This document shows, piece by piece, positions 44,540-51,348 of a DNA stretch of 51,348 nucleotides. Both the position numbers and the translations under genes were made by a program. Within the stretch, counting starts at the first letter, position 1. The number at the start of each line of letters is the position of its first letter. The DNA lies in NCBI GenBank assembly GCA_013166775.1, contig JABLTJ010000026.1, positions 1 through 51,348 of the forward strand. The letters run 5' to 3'. The notes beneath the pieces were generated by a model. It was not told where the DNA came from and did not search any database. It saw only the letters and a list, made by a program, of their open reading frames with translations. This DNA is from Promethearchaeati archaeon. Its GTDB lineage: Archaea > Asgardarchaeota > Heimdallarchaeia > Heimdallarchaeales > Heimdallarchaeaceae.

Positions 44540-45421
44540 TTATTTGTATGTTTCGTATATTTCTTTACAAATTTGATCTATTTCTTCTTTTCCTTTTTCT
44601 TCGTCTATAGAAAGTGAATAAGCTTTAGTTGGTGTTATAAAGTTCAATATATCATCTGTAGTTGTTGGTTTGTTGCGATTTATTGAACGAAAGTTATCAA
44701 TAGCTCTAAAATATGTTTCAGGTTCATACATGTAAACTGAGCCGGGGCCAACAATTATAACAGCATTAGATTCTCTAATGCACCAAGCAGGATGAGCAGA
44801 ATTGTTGAAGCTTTCAATTACTATGGTTTGTGATTCTTCCTTTATTTGTTTAAAAGCTGATTCTGTTGCATCTGCATAAAATTGACTGTTCAACGAAAAA
44901 TATTCTTGTTCATTTTTGTATGTTCTTACATCTTTACCCTGTTTTATTATTGTGTCAGTTAAGGAGATATCATTCCAGAATTTTTGATTTCCATATATAG
45001 GTTCGTTTACTATAAATATTGAATCACAATCGCTTGAAGAATCGCAGGTCGAAAATCTTTGAAATAGTGTTACACTGCTCAGATAACGATTATAAAATGT
45101 TTTAATTGAACCTTCCTTAATGAATTCGTAGGAGAGCGCTTGAGTATTTAATCTGTGGACTGGATTAGCAACTGTTGGACTAATTTTACTGGAAGAACAA
45201 GCGAGTAAATCAACTATATCTAAAGAAATGAATTGATTATATTTGTCTACATATTCCTTTATTTTCTCATAATTATAAAAAAGATTATTTCCACTTAAAG
45301 GCTTAAATGGTGTTGTTTTAAAGGAGAGATCTTTTTCAAAGAAATTTATCATTTCTTTTGCGATAGTAGTTTTTCCAGAATTATATTCAAGTAAACCTGC
45401 TACGAAAATTACAAAAGTCAT
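44540..45421 (-). CDS. Predicted P-loop ATPase/GTPase
   Basis: A 293-residue protein starting MTFVIFVAGLLEYNSGKTT. The SGKTT Walker A end is present, but the loop lacks the usual Gly at its beginning (LEYNSGKT). This resembles a group of archaeal predicted ATPases whose loop reads LxPYxSGKT. QTIVIESFNNSA (about residues 200-211) could be a Walker B region. The C-terminal part has EEKGKEEIDQICKEIYETYK. The start is set at ATG 45421, because the frame upstream to 45490 is not conserved-looking. Function unknown; perhaps a dethiobiotin-synthetase-like fold. Confidence 0.75.
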   Translation of the reverse strand: MTFVIFVAGLLEYNSGKTTIAKEMINFFEKDLSFKTTPFKPLSGNNLFYNYEKIKEYVDKYNQFISLDIVDLLACSSSKISPTVANPVHRLNTQALSYEFIKEGSIKTFYNRYLSSVTLFQRFSTCDSSSDCDSIFIVNEPIYGNQKFWNDISLTDTIIKQGKDVRTYKNEQEYFSLNSQFYADATESAFKQIKEESQTIVIESFNNSAHPAWCIRESNAVIIVGPGSVYMYEPETYFRAIDNFRSINRNKPTTTDDILNFITPTKAYSLSIDEEKGKEEIDQICKEIYETYK

Positions 45422-45579
45422 AGAATCTACCAAAAGAAAATGAAAGAGAACTCTTGATATATGTTTCGAAAAAGGACGAGAGTGAATCACCTCTTTTAGC
45501 TAAGTAAAAATAATCACGAATATAGAATTTCATTACAAAAACAATATAAGAGCTGATACATTAAGGCATCTTGATACAG

Positions 45580-46284
45580 ATGCGCAATCTGAAAGGAATT
45601 CTTGGTTTATTGGTTATTGGTTTTCTCATTATTTCGACTCAAAACATCTTAGCTATTAGTCAAAGTCAAATTTTCCAAGGAGATGAAGGATCCGTAATAG
45701 AACTAAAAGCTACGCTTGAAACAACTAATCTAAATGAAGGTGAACATGTTCTTGCAATTGAGATAACATTAGTTTCTCTTGGTGCTGATGTAACTGAGAT
45801 AGGTTTTATAATTGTTTATTATCGCATCGGCGAATATTCTGGTGCTATAGATTTCTCAATGCACCAATTATCATCGAGCACCGAAAGATTGAAACAAACG
45901 ACCGTTTTCATCTATGAAAAAGATTGGGAGGATGTTATGCTGGAAATTTCGCTACTGTTCTTTGAAAAAACTGTAGAAGAAGAAATATTTCCCGAAAACA
46001 TGCACTACTATGATTTTCAACCTTATTTCAAAGTAACGCCCAAAAGATTCCTAAAAGAAAATCAGTATATCTTTTTTATACCGATTCTTCTTGTTATAGG
46101 AATATCACATTTTAGTATAATAAAATGGAAAAAACAATCACTTAAAATTCGTGAGATTATGTTTTCTTGTGCTAAATGTGGTTTTGAAAGTAAAATCAAA
46201 GTAAGAAATAACCCACATAACAAAGTATCTCATTCGTGCCCCAATTGCAGTTTTGGTAAATACAATATGCACCTTGTCGAGTAA
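45580..46284 (+). CDS. Secreted/membrane protein with a C-terminal zinc ribbon
   Basis: A 234-residue protein. The N-terminus (about 6-26, LKGILGLLVIGFLIISTQNI) is a signal peptide or anchor. A beta-rich outer domain follows (about 30-150), then a membrane segment YIFFIPILLVIGISHFSI (about 168-186), and a cytoplasmic C-terminus with CAKCGFESKIK ... CPNCSFGKYN, a four-Cys zinc ribbon. The domain order places the ribbon inside the cell. The ATG at 45580 is preferred over the TTG at 45571. Family unknown. Confidence 0.78.
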   Translation: MRNLKGILGLLVIGFLIISTQNILAISQSQIFQGDEGSVIELKATLETTNLNEGEHVLAIEITLVSLGADVTEIGFIIVYYRIGEYSGAIDFSMHQLSSSTERLKQTTVFIYEKDWEDVMLEISLLFFEKTVEEEIFPENMHYYDFQPYFKVTPKRFLKENQYIFFIPILLVIGISHFSIIKWKKQSLKIREIMFSCAKCGFESKIKVRNNPHNKVSHSCPNCSFGKYNMHLVE

Positions 46285-46307
46285 TAAAGTAATAATTTCC
46301 ACATCTC

Positions 46308-46841
46308 TTATTTTAGCAAAAGACGAGTGGAATATTTCTCCTTGAATTTAGTAACCTTTGGTTCTATTATTACCTTACAGTAGGGCTGAGAAGCGTTCAA
46401 TTTGAAATAATTCTGATGATATTTTTCAGCTTTAAAGAATTTGACAAGAGGAGAGACTTCAGTTGTAATTGAGTTTGCCCAAATTTTTGAGTTTTCAAGC
46501 TTTTTTATTTGAGCGTTAGCTATATCTCTCTGCTCTTCATTGTGATAGAAAATAACCGATCTATATTGTGTTCCAACATCATTTCCTTGTCTATTTAATG
46601 TTGTAGGATCATGAATATCAAAGAAAATATCTAAAATGTCTTTGAAGGATATTAAATCAGAATCAAAAGTAATCTGGACGACCTCTGCATGACCAGTTGA
46701 ACCAGAACAAACTTGTTCATATGTAGGATTATCTAGTTGTCCTCCAGAATAACCCGATACAACTTTTTCAACTCCTTTCAAATCAGCATATACTGCTTCA
46801 AGACACCAAAAACAACCACCGCCAATAGTAATATTCTCCAT
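46308..46841 (-). CDS. msrA: Peptide methionine-(S)-sulfoxide reductase MsrA
   Basis: A 177-residue protein with the catalytic GGGCFWCLEAVY motif (nucleophilic Cys about residue 10), GYSGG, YEQVCSGSTGHAEVVQITFD (about 41-60), FFDIHDPTT and GTQYRSVIFY. This is the complete MsrA core. A second Cys lies in YCKV near residue 154. No MsrB is seen. It reduces Met-S-sulfoxide in proteins. Confidence 0.97.
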   Translation of the reverse strand: MENITIGGGCFWCLEAVYADLKGVEKVVSGYSGGQLDNPTYEQVCSGSTGHAEVVQITFDSDLISFKDILDIFFDIHDPTTLNRQGNDVGTQYRSVIFYHNEEQRDIANAQIKKLENSKIWANSITTEVSPLVKFFKAEKYHQNYFKLNASQPYCKVIIEPKVTKFKEKYSTRLLLK

Positions 46842-46992
46842 ATTTATATCACCAATAATTCTATTTTCTCTTCTTCTATAAATAGAGTCACAAAATCTTT
46901 GATAGTTCCACCATTACTCCATAAACTATTAAACACTAGTATGTAACAAAAATTACACTTTCTAAATCAAACTGAAGATAAGGAAATTCTTA

Positions 46993-47373
46993 CTAAAGAC
47001 TTATAATTCGTTGAGCAAATTCTACCATTAGTTTTTCTTTCAATGGATATTCTTCATAGAACTCTTTAGCCCTTTCTACCCACGTTCCTAAATCACCTTT
47101 TGGTGGTGGATCCATCGATAATAAAATGAAAAGAGTTTGACTCGGAATATTTTTGAAAGGTCCTTGAAGATTGTTACTATATTTCCATGCACTTGTAAAA
47201 GATTCTACAGCATTATTCTTTTCATCTTTTATTGAATACAGATTTGCTAGATAAAAATGCCCAAGAGCGTGTTTTGGAAAAAGTTTTACGATTTTTTTAA
47301 AGGTGATTATTGCTGAACCTATCTCGCCTTGTTTTATTTCTGTTAAACCTTTTTCCATTAATTTAGTGGGCAT
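46993..47373 (-). CDS. Small TPR protein
   Basis: A 126-residue protein with at least two TPR-like helical repeats: GLTEIKQGEIGSAIITFKKI, then VKLFPKHALGHFYLANLYSI and DEKNNAVESFTSAWKY. It is probably a protein-binding adaptor. No other domain is present. It follows the 83-residue protein by about 54 bases on the same strand, so they may be co-transcribed. Confidence 0.75.
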   Translation of the reverse strand: MPTKLMEKGLTEIKQGEIGSAIITFKKIVKLFPKHALGHFYLANLYSIKDEKNNAVESFTSAWKYSNNLQGPFKNIPSQTLFILLSMDPPPKGDLGTWVERAKEFYEEYPLKEKLMVEFAQRIISL

Positions 47374-47426
47374 TCTTTCTAACCTACTTGAAGGTTATAG
47401 AAGATATTTAGCTATAAAAACACTTG

Positions 47427-47678
47427 TCAGAACATTGTTACGAAATTGGTCAGTTTTACCTGCTTCATCTTTTTTTCTGATGGTTTTTTAGGTTTTTTTT
47501 CTTCTCTCAATTTCCTTAGATACCATTCTTTTATCTTGAAATCAGATCCAACAGCGTTTTTAGGAATCCATATAGGCTCTGAAAGTATTTTAGATATTAT
47601 CCCATAATAGGAATTTCTTGTTTCAGCTATAAGATAATCCAAAATATGTTCAGAAAATTCTTCTTCGCTTTCATCCAT
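47427..47678 (-). CDS. Small protein ending in a PIP-box-like motif
   Basis: An 83-residue protein, acidic at the N-terminus (DESEEEFSEH), helical in the middle, and ending in a Lys/Pro-rich linker (KKPKKPSEKK) and KQVKLTNFVTMF. The end fits the PCNA-interacting QxxLxxFx box, in the position and context (flexible basic linker, extreme C-terminus) seen in archaeal PCNA clients. The rest has no recognised domain. A PCNA partner or inhibitor is possible, but the motif is short and could be chance. Confidence 0.6.
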   Translation of the reverse strand: MDESEEEFSEHILDYLIAETRNSYYGIISKILSEPIWIPKNAVGSDFKIKEWYLRKLREEKKPKKPSEKKMKQVKLTNFVTMF

Positions 47679-47814
47679 TTTCCATTTTGTTGAACAAAAG
47701 TATTTAAACTCAACAAAAAAGCAAATTAAACTATGATTCCTAAAAATATCATTAATGTAGTATAAACCGGAAAATACATTCTTTTTTATTAGCTTAGCTT
47801 TTGATAGTACTTCA

Positions 47815-48090
47815 ATGAAAATGAGTTATGAAGAAGAAACTGTTTTCATTAATCAATTTGGGGTTCCATTCCGAAAATGTGAAATTATGGAATGTACTTG
47901 GAATGCAGATTGTAATGAAGTTTCCGCAGGGGGGATAATGTCAGGAGAAATAAGCAGCCCTTCTTTTGAGGGGAGAGTATGCAATTGTTTGCCAGAGAAT
48001 CCTATAGCTGTTTTAGAAGCGGCAAAAGTAAGATGTTATCCTGAAAAAGGTGGAATAAATCTAAGCAGGATAAAAAGCACAGGGAGATAG
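47815..48090 (+). CDS. Small cysteine-rich protein
   Basis: A 91-residue protein with six Cys, spaced as C-x5-C-x6-C, then CNC and a final Cys (KCEIMEC, ADCNEV, RVCNCLP, VRCYPE). It may bind metal. It has no signal peptide or helix-rich stretch. A second ATG two codons in is equally possible. Not recognised. Confidence 0.6.
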   Translation: MKMSYEEETVFINQFGVPFRKCEIMECTWNADCNEVSAGGIMSGEISSPSFEGRVCNCLPENPIAVLEAAKVRCYPEKGGINLSRIKSTGR

Positions 48091-48155
48091 ATTCTTCATC
48101 TTGAGAATAACTAATGAGGAACTTTCTTTTTCAGTTTTGATATAATCAGCTGCCC

Positions 48156-48416
48156 TCATCTATTCTCTCTGACCTTTTCCTTTCTTATTTTGTAGATTAT
48201 AATGTAGTAAATTAGAGAAAATAAGAAAACGGAAAGCGAAACAATTCCAAGAGCTAAAGGCCAAATGATTTCACCAGCATGCCCTACCATGAACATCAAT
48301 AGATGAAAGAAGAAGAAGATTATAGAACCAATAAAACTTAAACCTAATACTAAAGAACTAATAATTGACCTCAACTGTAATGCTTTATCTGATTTTTCTC
48401 GTTGTCTATTAAGCAT
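48156..48416 (-). CDS. Two-helix membrane protein
   Basis: An 86-residue protein with two hydrophobic segments at about 17-40 and 46-72, separated by a short loop with a conserved-looking His-Ala-Gly-Glu. Both ends are basic (RQREKSDK and KIRKEKVREN). No family recognised. It is the last gene before the tRNA-like relic. Confidence 0.65.
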   Translation of the reverse strand: MLNRQREKSDKALQLRSIISSLVLGLSFIGSIIFFFFHLLMFMVGHAGEIIWPLALGIVSLSVFLFSLIYYIIIYKIRKEKVRENR

Positions 48417-48475
48417 AACAACGAACCTCTAATATTAAGAATAACGAGGGAATAATAAGAATATCGTAATATAAT

Positions 48476-48530
48476 GGAGCGGAGTGGGTGATTTGAACAC
48501 TCGTCAAGAGTTTTGCTATTCTACAACCAT
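48476..48530 (-). other. tRNA-like relic (3' half of a tRNA)
   Basis: On the minus strand this ends GAGTG TTCAAAT CACCC ACTCCGC T CCA: a T-arm with four of five stem pairs, a normal T-loop, an acceptor 3' strand and CCA. Upstream (TTGTAGAATAGC) could be a decayed anticodon arm with GUA, but no D-arm or matching acceptor 5' strand (GCGGAGT) is found. It is therefore a tRNA fragment, possibly left by integration or decay. Confidence 0.5.
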
Positions 48531-48583
48531 CAATTTAGATTTTTTCAGAAAAGTTTATTGATTTAAGAATTAAAGTTGAGAGT

Positions 48584-49972
48584 ATGGTTAATGATTTCAG
48601 AATGGTCAGCTCTTTGGCTAATATTCACAAATTGGACATGGATTATACAATTAATTTGGCAACTATGAATAATGCAAATTTTGAGATTATATCAAGAATC
48701 ATACCAAAAAGAGCTGAGAAAATTTATGTGCTTCCCCTTTTTTTCATGCCAAGGAGGGAAAGGAGAGGATTGCATATTGATAAATTTAACAAACTTAATA
48801 TCTTCATAGGTAACAATCAACCTTGTATTCCACTAGATAATAATACTAACGAACGTATAGCTGTGAAATATATAGTGTATTCACTTTTGAACGAATGCAA
48901 AACCAATAATAATGAAAAAGGTTTTTCTGAGATACTAAATAAGTTTGTAGGAACAAAGAAGAAATTTGGTATTAATAGTAATATACAATCTATTATAAAT
49001 TCTAACTTTGACGGTAGTTTTTTTACTGAAGAAAGCTATTCATCATGGTATGAAAAGCCCTATGGAACTGATTTTCGTTTATATTACAGGTACTATGAGG
49101 AATTTTATCTAGGAAGACTCTCCAGTGAACTAACATCTGTATTTGATGAAATACAATTAGATAACAGTTGGGGAGTGTTTCTTGCGAATTTTCTAGAGTA
49201 TAGATTACAGTTTGTATATATACCAGATGAATACAATGAAGAAGATATATACGCATTAAGAACTACATATAATCAGAATTTAGACTATAGCCGTAAAACA
49301 TTTAGGAAATTTGAGAACTATTTACAACTTCCTCCTTTTCCTATTATGCCTTTTCAAGACATACATGAGGATAATCTCCAGATTAGAGTAGATCCTCCAG
49401 AAGGTGTGAAGTTTCATTTTCAAGGCGAAGAGATAGTGAGAAAGAGAGAGAAGAAAGAAGATAGAGATCCCTATGCTGGTTTGAAGATAGATGAATCGAA
49501 ACATAAAACTTATTCTGTAACTCATAAAAGGCGAGGAGATTCTGAAAAACATAGCAAGCGAAATATTACTACTTCCAAGAAAAGTAATGATTGGTCAACA
49601 TCTCATTATGAATTTATAATATTCCATCATCCAGAAATTCAAAGAGATAAGGAGATCATTATGAGACCAAACGCACTTCTCAGATATAAAGCAAAATTCT
49701 CACCTTTGTTAATTACTTATACTATAATATTATTAATTTCTACCTTTGGAATAGCACTTGAAATTTATAATCTTGTAAAAGACAATAGAATTTCAGTTGA
49801 AGTGGATTTTACATTAGTACTTTTTATTATAGGAGCATCTATAGGGTTAATTCAAGATTATAACAACAAGAAAAGTATTCAGCAATTTATTCTAGCACCA
49901 ATATTCTATCTTCAAATTTTCATTGTTATAATCCTATTCATCGTAATAATAATTACGAACTTCTTAAAGTAA
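48584..49972 (+). CDS. Unknown protein with three C-terminal membrane helices
   Basis: A 462-residue protein. Residues 1-270 are a soluble region rich in aromatic residues and Asn, with no known motif. Residues 270-365 are charged and rich in Arg, Lys, Glu and His (low complexity in part). Three membrane segments follow at about 372-392, 406-424 and 438-459. The layout suggests a cytoplasmic sensor or binding domain with a membrane anchor. It follows the tRNA relic and is not recognised. Confidence 0.7.
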   Translation: MVNDFRMVSSLANIHKLDMDYTINLATMNNANFEIISRIIPKRAEKIYVLPLFFMPRRERRGLHIDKFNKLNIFIGNNQPCIPLDNNTNERIAVKYIVYSLLNECKTNNNEKGFSEILNKFVGTKKKFGINSNIQSIINSNFDGSFFTEESYSSWYEKPYGTDFRLYYRYYEEFYLGRLSSELTSVFDEIQLDNSWGVFLANFLEYRLQFVYIPDEYNEEDIYALRTTYNQNLDYSRKTFRKFENYLQLPPFPIMPFQDIHEDNLQIRVDPPEGVKFHFQGEEIVRKREKKEDRDPYAGLKIDESKHKTYSVTHKRRGDSEKHSKRNITTSKKSNDWSTSHYEFIIFHHPEIQRDKEIIMRPNALLRYKAKFSPLLITYTIILLISTFGIALEIYNLVKDNRISVEVDFTLVLFIIGASIGLIQDYNNKKSIQQFILAPIFYLQIFIVIILFIVIIITNFLK

Positions 49973-50052
49973 AAAGAATCGTCAAGGATTGAAAAGATAA
50001 ATCAGAAATAGCACAAATGCTTAAAACATTATACTCTAAATTCTAAAAGAAT

Positions 50053-50280
50053 ATGTCTAATAAAGAATATATTGTTTGGAAGGGAACATGGAGACACAGG
50101 GTTCTTGAAAAATTAGAAAAAGAATCTATTGCTACTATTAATTCAATCTTAGACCATATTAAAAGAGCTATTGATTATATTGAGGGACTACTTAAGAAAA
50201 GAATAGATGAAGAATCAATTGAAATTGCAAAACAAGCAAACAAAAAGGCAAAAAAGTCTAACATTAGTTGCTTTAGTTGA
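50053..50280 (+). CDS. Small helical protein
   Basis: A 75-residue, strongly helical protein (VLEKLEKESIATINSILDHI, then KRAIDYIEGLLKKRIDEESI) with a basic C-terminal end. No signal peptide or membrane segment. Not recognised. It sits 80 bases after the larger membrane protein. Confidence 0.5.
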   Translation: MSNKEYIVWKGTWRHRVLEKLEKESIATINSILDHIKRAIDYIEGLLKKRIDEESIEIAKQANKKAKKSNISCFS

Positions 50281-50410
50281 AGTTTTTGCCTGATATGAAT
50301 TCACAATTCTTTTATCATTTTATTTAACCTTCATATTAGATAAATTAAATGCACAACAATTGTCACACGAATCCTTAAAAGCACTTAAAATTCTACTTTA
50401 GTTTGATATA

Positions 50411-50965
50411 ATGAAAAAAGAGGATAGAGAGGATTTAATTAATAAAATTGATAGTTTCATTAATCGTTTAAAAAACATGAAAAGATATCAATATGGTCGA
50501 TGGGAGGAGTTTGATGAATTAAAGGATGAAATTGAGATTTTTCAAAGAAGACAAATACCAAAAATTATGCTTTTTGATCTATCTTATCCTTCTGAAGAAA
50601 AAAAGGATGAGGATTTTGAAGAACTTGATGAGGAGGAGGTTCTTGATTTGTTTCTAGATGACGTTGAATATTATTTAGCTAAGCTTACAAAGCAAAAAAA
50701 AGAAATCAAGGAATACGGTTTACCTATTAGTATTATAAAAGAAAAGACACCTCAGAAAATTGAGAAGAAGAAGGAAGAAACACAACCAAAAAGAGAAGAA
50801 ATCACAGAAAAAAATGGGACGGTTCGTTATTTCTTAACTAATATAGCTTGTTCTAGAGAAGAAAGAGATTTCTTCATAAGAGGAGTTATTATGGGGATTT
50901 TATATATTGGTATTCCGTTGTTTGCAACTATGATTTCTTTGATTATAGCTCTCATAGTAAAATAG
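50411..50965 (+). CDS. Helical protein with a C-terminal membrane anchor
   Basis: A 184-residue protein. Residues 1-130 are charged and helical (Glu/Asp-rich middle with EELDEEEVLDLFLDDVEYYL), then a Lys/Glu/Gln/Pro linker (about 115-135). One long hydrophobic region at about 157-183 (IRGVIMGILYIGIPLFATMI) sits at the C-terminus, so it is tail-anchored. Not recognised. Confidence 0.65.
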   Translation: MKKEDREDLINKIDSFINRLKNMKRYQYGRWEEFDELKDEIEIFQRRQIPKIMLFDLSYPSEEKKDEDFEELDEEEVLDLFLDDVEYYLAKLTKQKKEIKEYGLPISIIKEKTPQKIEKKKEETQPKREEITEKNGTVRYFLTNIACSREERDFFIRGVIMGILYIGIPLFATMISLIIALIVK

Positions 50966-51118
50966 TATGAATTTGAGAATTCAATAGTGAAGCTAGCGAA
51001 TTAAAGAAAAGAAATTTGAGATAAATGTTGATGTTTTTCTAAGCTTCATGGATGCTAGCTTCAGTTAATTAAATTAAAGAACATATTTAACATCCACAAA
51101 AAAAATTCTTCTCGTCCC

Positions 51119-51301
51119 CTAACTGAAAATTTCCCAGAATTGTCCTTGAGACCAACCAATTAAATCCCAGATTAAAACAAATATTATAGCAAAGATAAAA
51201 ACTGCTATACCAATAAGTAGAATCTCCTCTAAAATGGGACTACCTTTTCTATTTTTTATCAAGAAATACTTCAGTAAATCAAAGACTAACATAGCTTTCA
51301 T
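51119..51301 (-). CDS. Short pilin-like single-span protein
   Basis: A 60-residue protein. A basic start (LKYFLIKNRKGSP) is followed by a hydrophobic helix ILEEILLIGIAVFIFAIIFV and the tail DLIGWSQGQFWEIFS. The basic-G-SPxxE-hydrophobic pattern resembles the class III signal and first helix of archaeal pilins and archaellins, but it is shorter than a mature pilin. It may be a minor pilin or a small membrane protein. Confidence 0.5.
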   Translation of the reverse strand: MKAMLVFDLLKYFLIKNRKGSPILEEILLIGIAVFIFAIIFVLIWDLIGWSQGQFWEIFS

Positions 51302-51348
51302 AATAATAACAAACCTATCTATTTAAACCCAACAAGATCAGTATGATA

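Noticed and set aside
48480..48545. Complete tRNA-Tyr gene at the relic
   Set aside because: A GUA-like loop is present, but the stem has two mismatches, and there is no D-arm or acceptor 5' strand.
50053..50280. Prenylation motif at the end of the 75-residue protein
   Set aside because: The Cys is third from the end, not fourth, so it is not a CaaX box.
1..51348. CRISPR arrays, transposases or insertion sequences
   Set aside because: No regularly spaced repeats and no transposase-like coding sequence were seen on reading.

Overview
The window is a low-GC, gene-dense archaeal chromosome segment. It encodes uL11, eL37, an archaeal LSm, Sec61-gamma/SecE, Spt5, RNase P Rpp21/Rpr2, Nep1, both phosphomevalonate dehydratase subunits and an ADP-forming acyl-CoA synthetase. 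Archaea-style tRNAs with encoded CCA and bulge-helix-bulge introns agree with this. An Asgard (Promethearchaeota) archaeon, perhaps Heimdall- or Loki-like, is my best reading. The reasons are a stand-alone roadblock/LC7 protein, a possible longin-like protein, a ZPR1 protein, TPR/coiled-coil proteins and a bacterial-type PlsY. This assignment is inferred from gene content, not from phylogeny.

Layout. 1-5.1 kb (minus): two tandem paralogous giant membrane proteins (the first cut by the window edge) and a small longin-like protein. 5.2-10.3 kb: tRNA-Leu, an intron-bearing tRNA-Glu, a GNAT, a stand-alone Lrp/AsnC ligand domain, PlsY, a membrane-anchored metzincin protease, tRNA-Pro, DegV and a decayed fragment resembling EutA. 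10.3-17.8 kb: an accessory-looking stretch with several GNATs (one interrupted by an in-frame amber codon), an APH-type kinase, an MBL hydrolase divergent from a TetR regulator with two matching operators, and a PLP enzyme. 17.8-21.4 kb: an old-yellow-enzyme/SCP2 fusion and an MBL nuclease-like protein.

21.4-33 kb is mostly housekeeping: uL11-SecE-Spt5, LSm-eL37, tRNA-Ala, a TPR/coiled-coil protein, MagIII-like glycosylase plus phosphomevalonate dehydratase (modified mevalonate pathway), ZPR1, acyl-CoA synthetase, Nep1, and LipB-LipA for de novo lipoylation. 33-37 kb: a tRNA-Met with two introns, ribose-1,5-bisphosphate isomerase next to a form III-like RuBisCO (archaeal nucleoside/AMP salvage), a frameshifted alpha/beta hydrolase, DinB and two tRNA-Gly genes. 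37-41 kb: FtsZ with an acidic N-terminal tail and a variant GTP signature, an unknown partner, RNase P subunit, YhbY-like protein and a polysaccharide deacetylase. 41-48.5 kb: an orphan Eco57I-like methyltransferase, thioredoxin-like protein, roadblock protein, P-loop ATPase, MsrA and small unknown proteins, one ending in a PCNA-binding-like motif. 48.5 kb to the end: a tRNA-like relic followed by unrecognised membrane or helical proteins and a short pilin-like protein.

The best second looks are the two-intron tRNA-Met, the tRNA-Glu whose intron creates a near-perfect competing hairpin, the double-operator TetR/MBL switch, the OYE-SCP2 fusion, the variant FtsZ with its unknown neighbour, the tandem giant membrane proteins, and the tRNA relic next to unknown genes. 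I saw no CRISPR array, no transposase and no complete mobile element.
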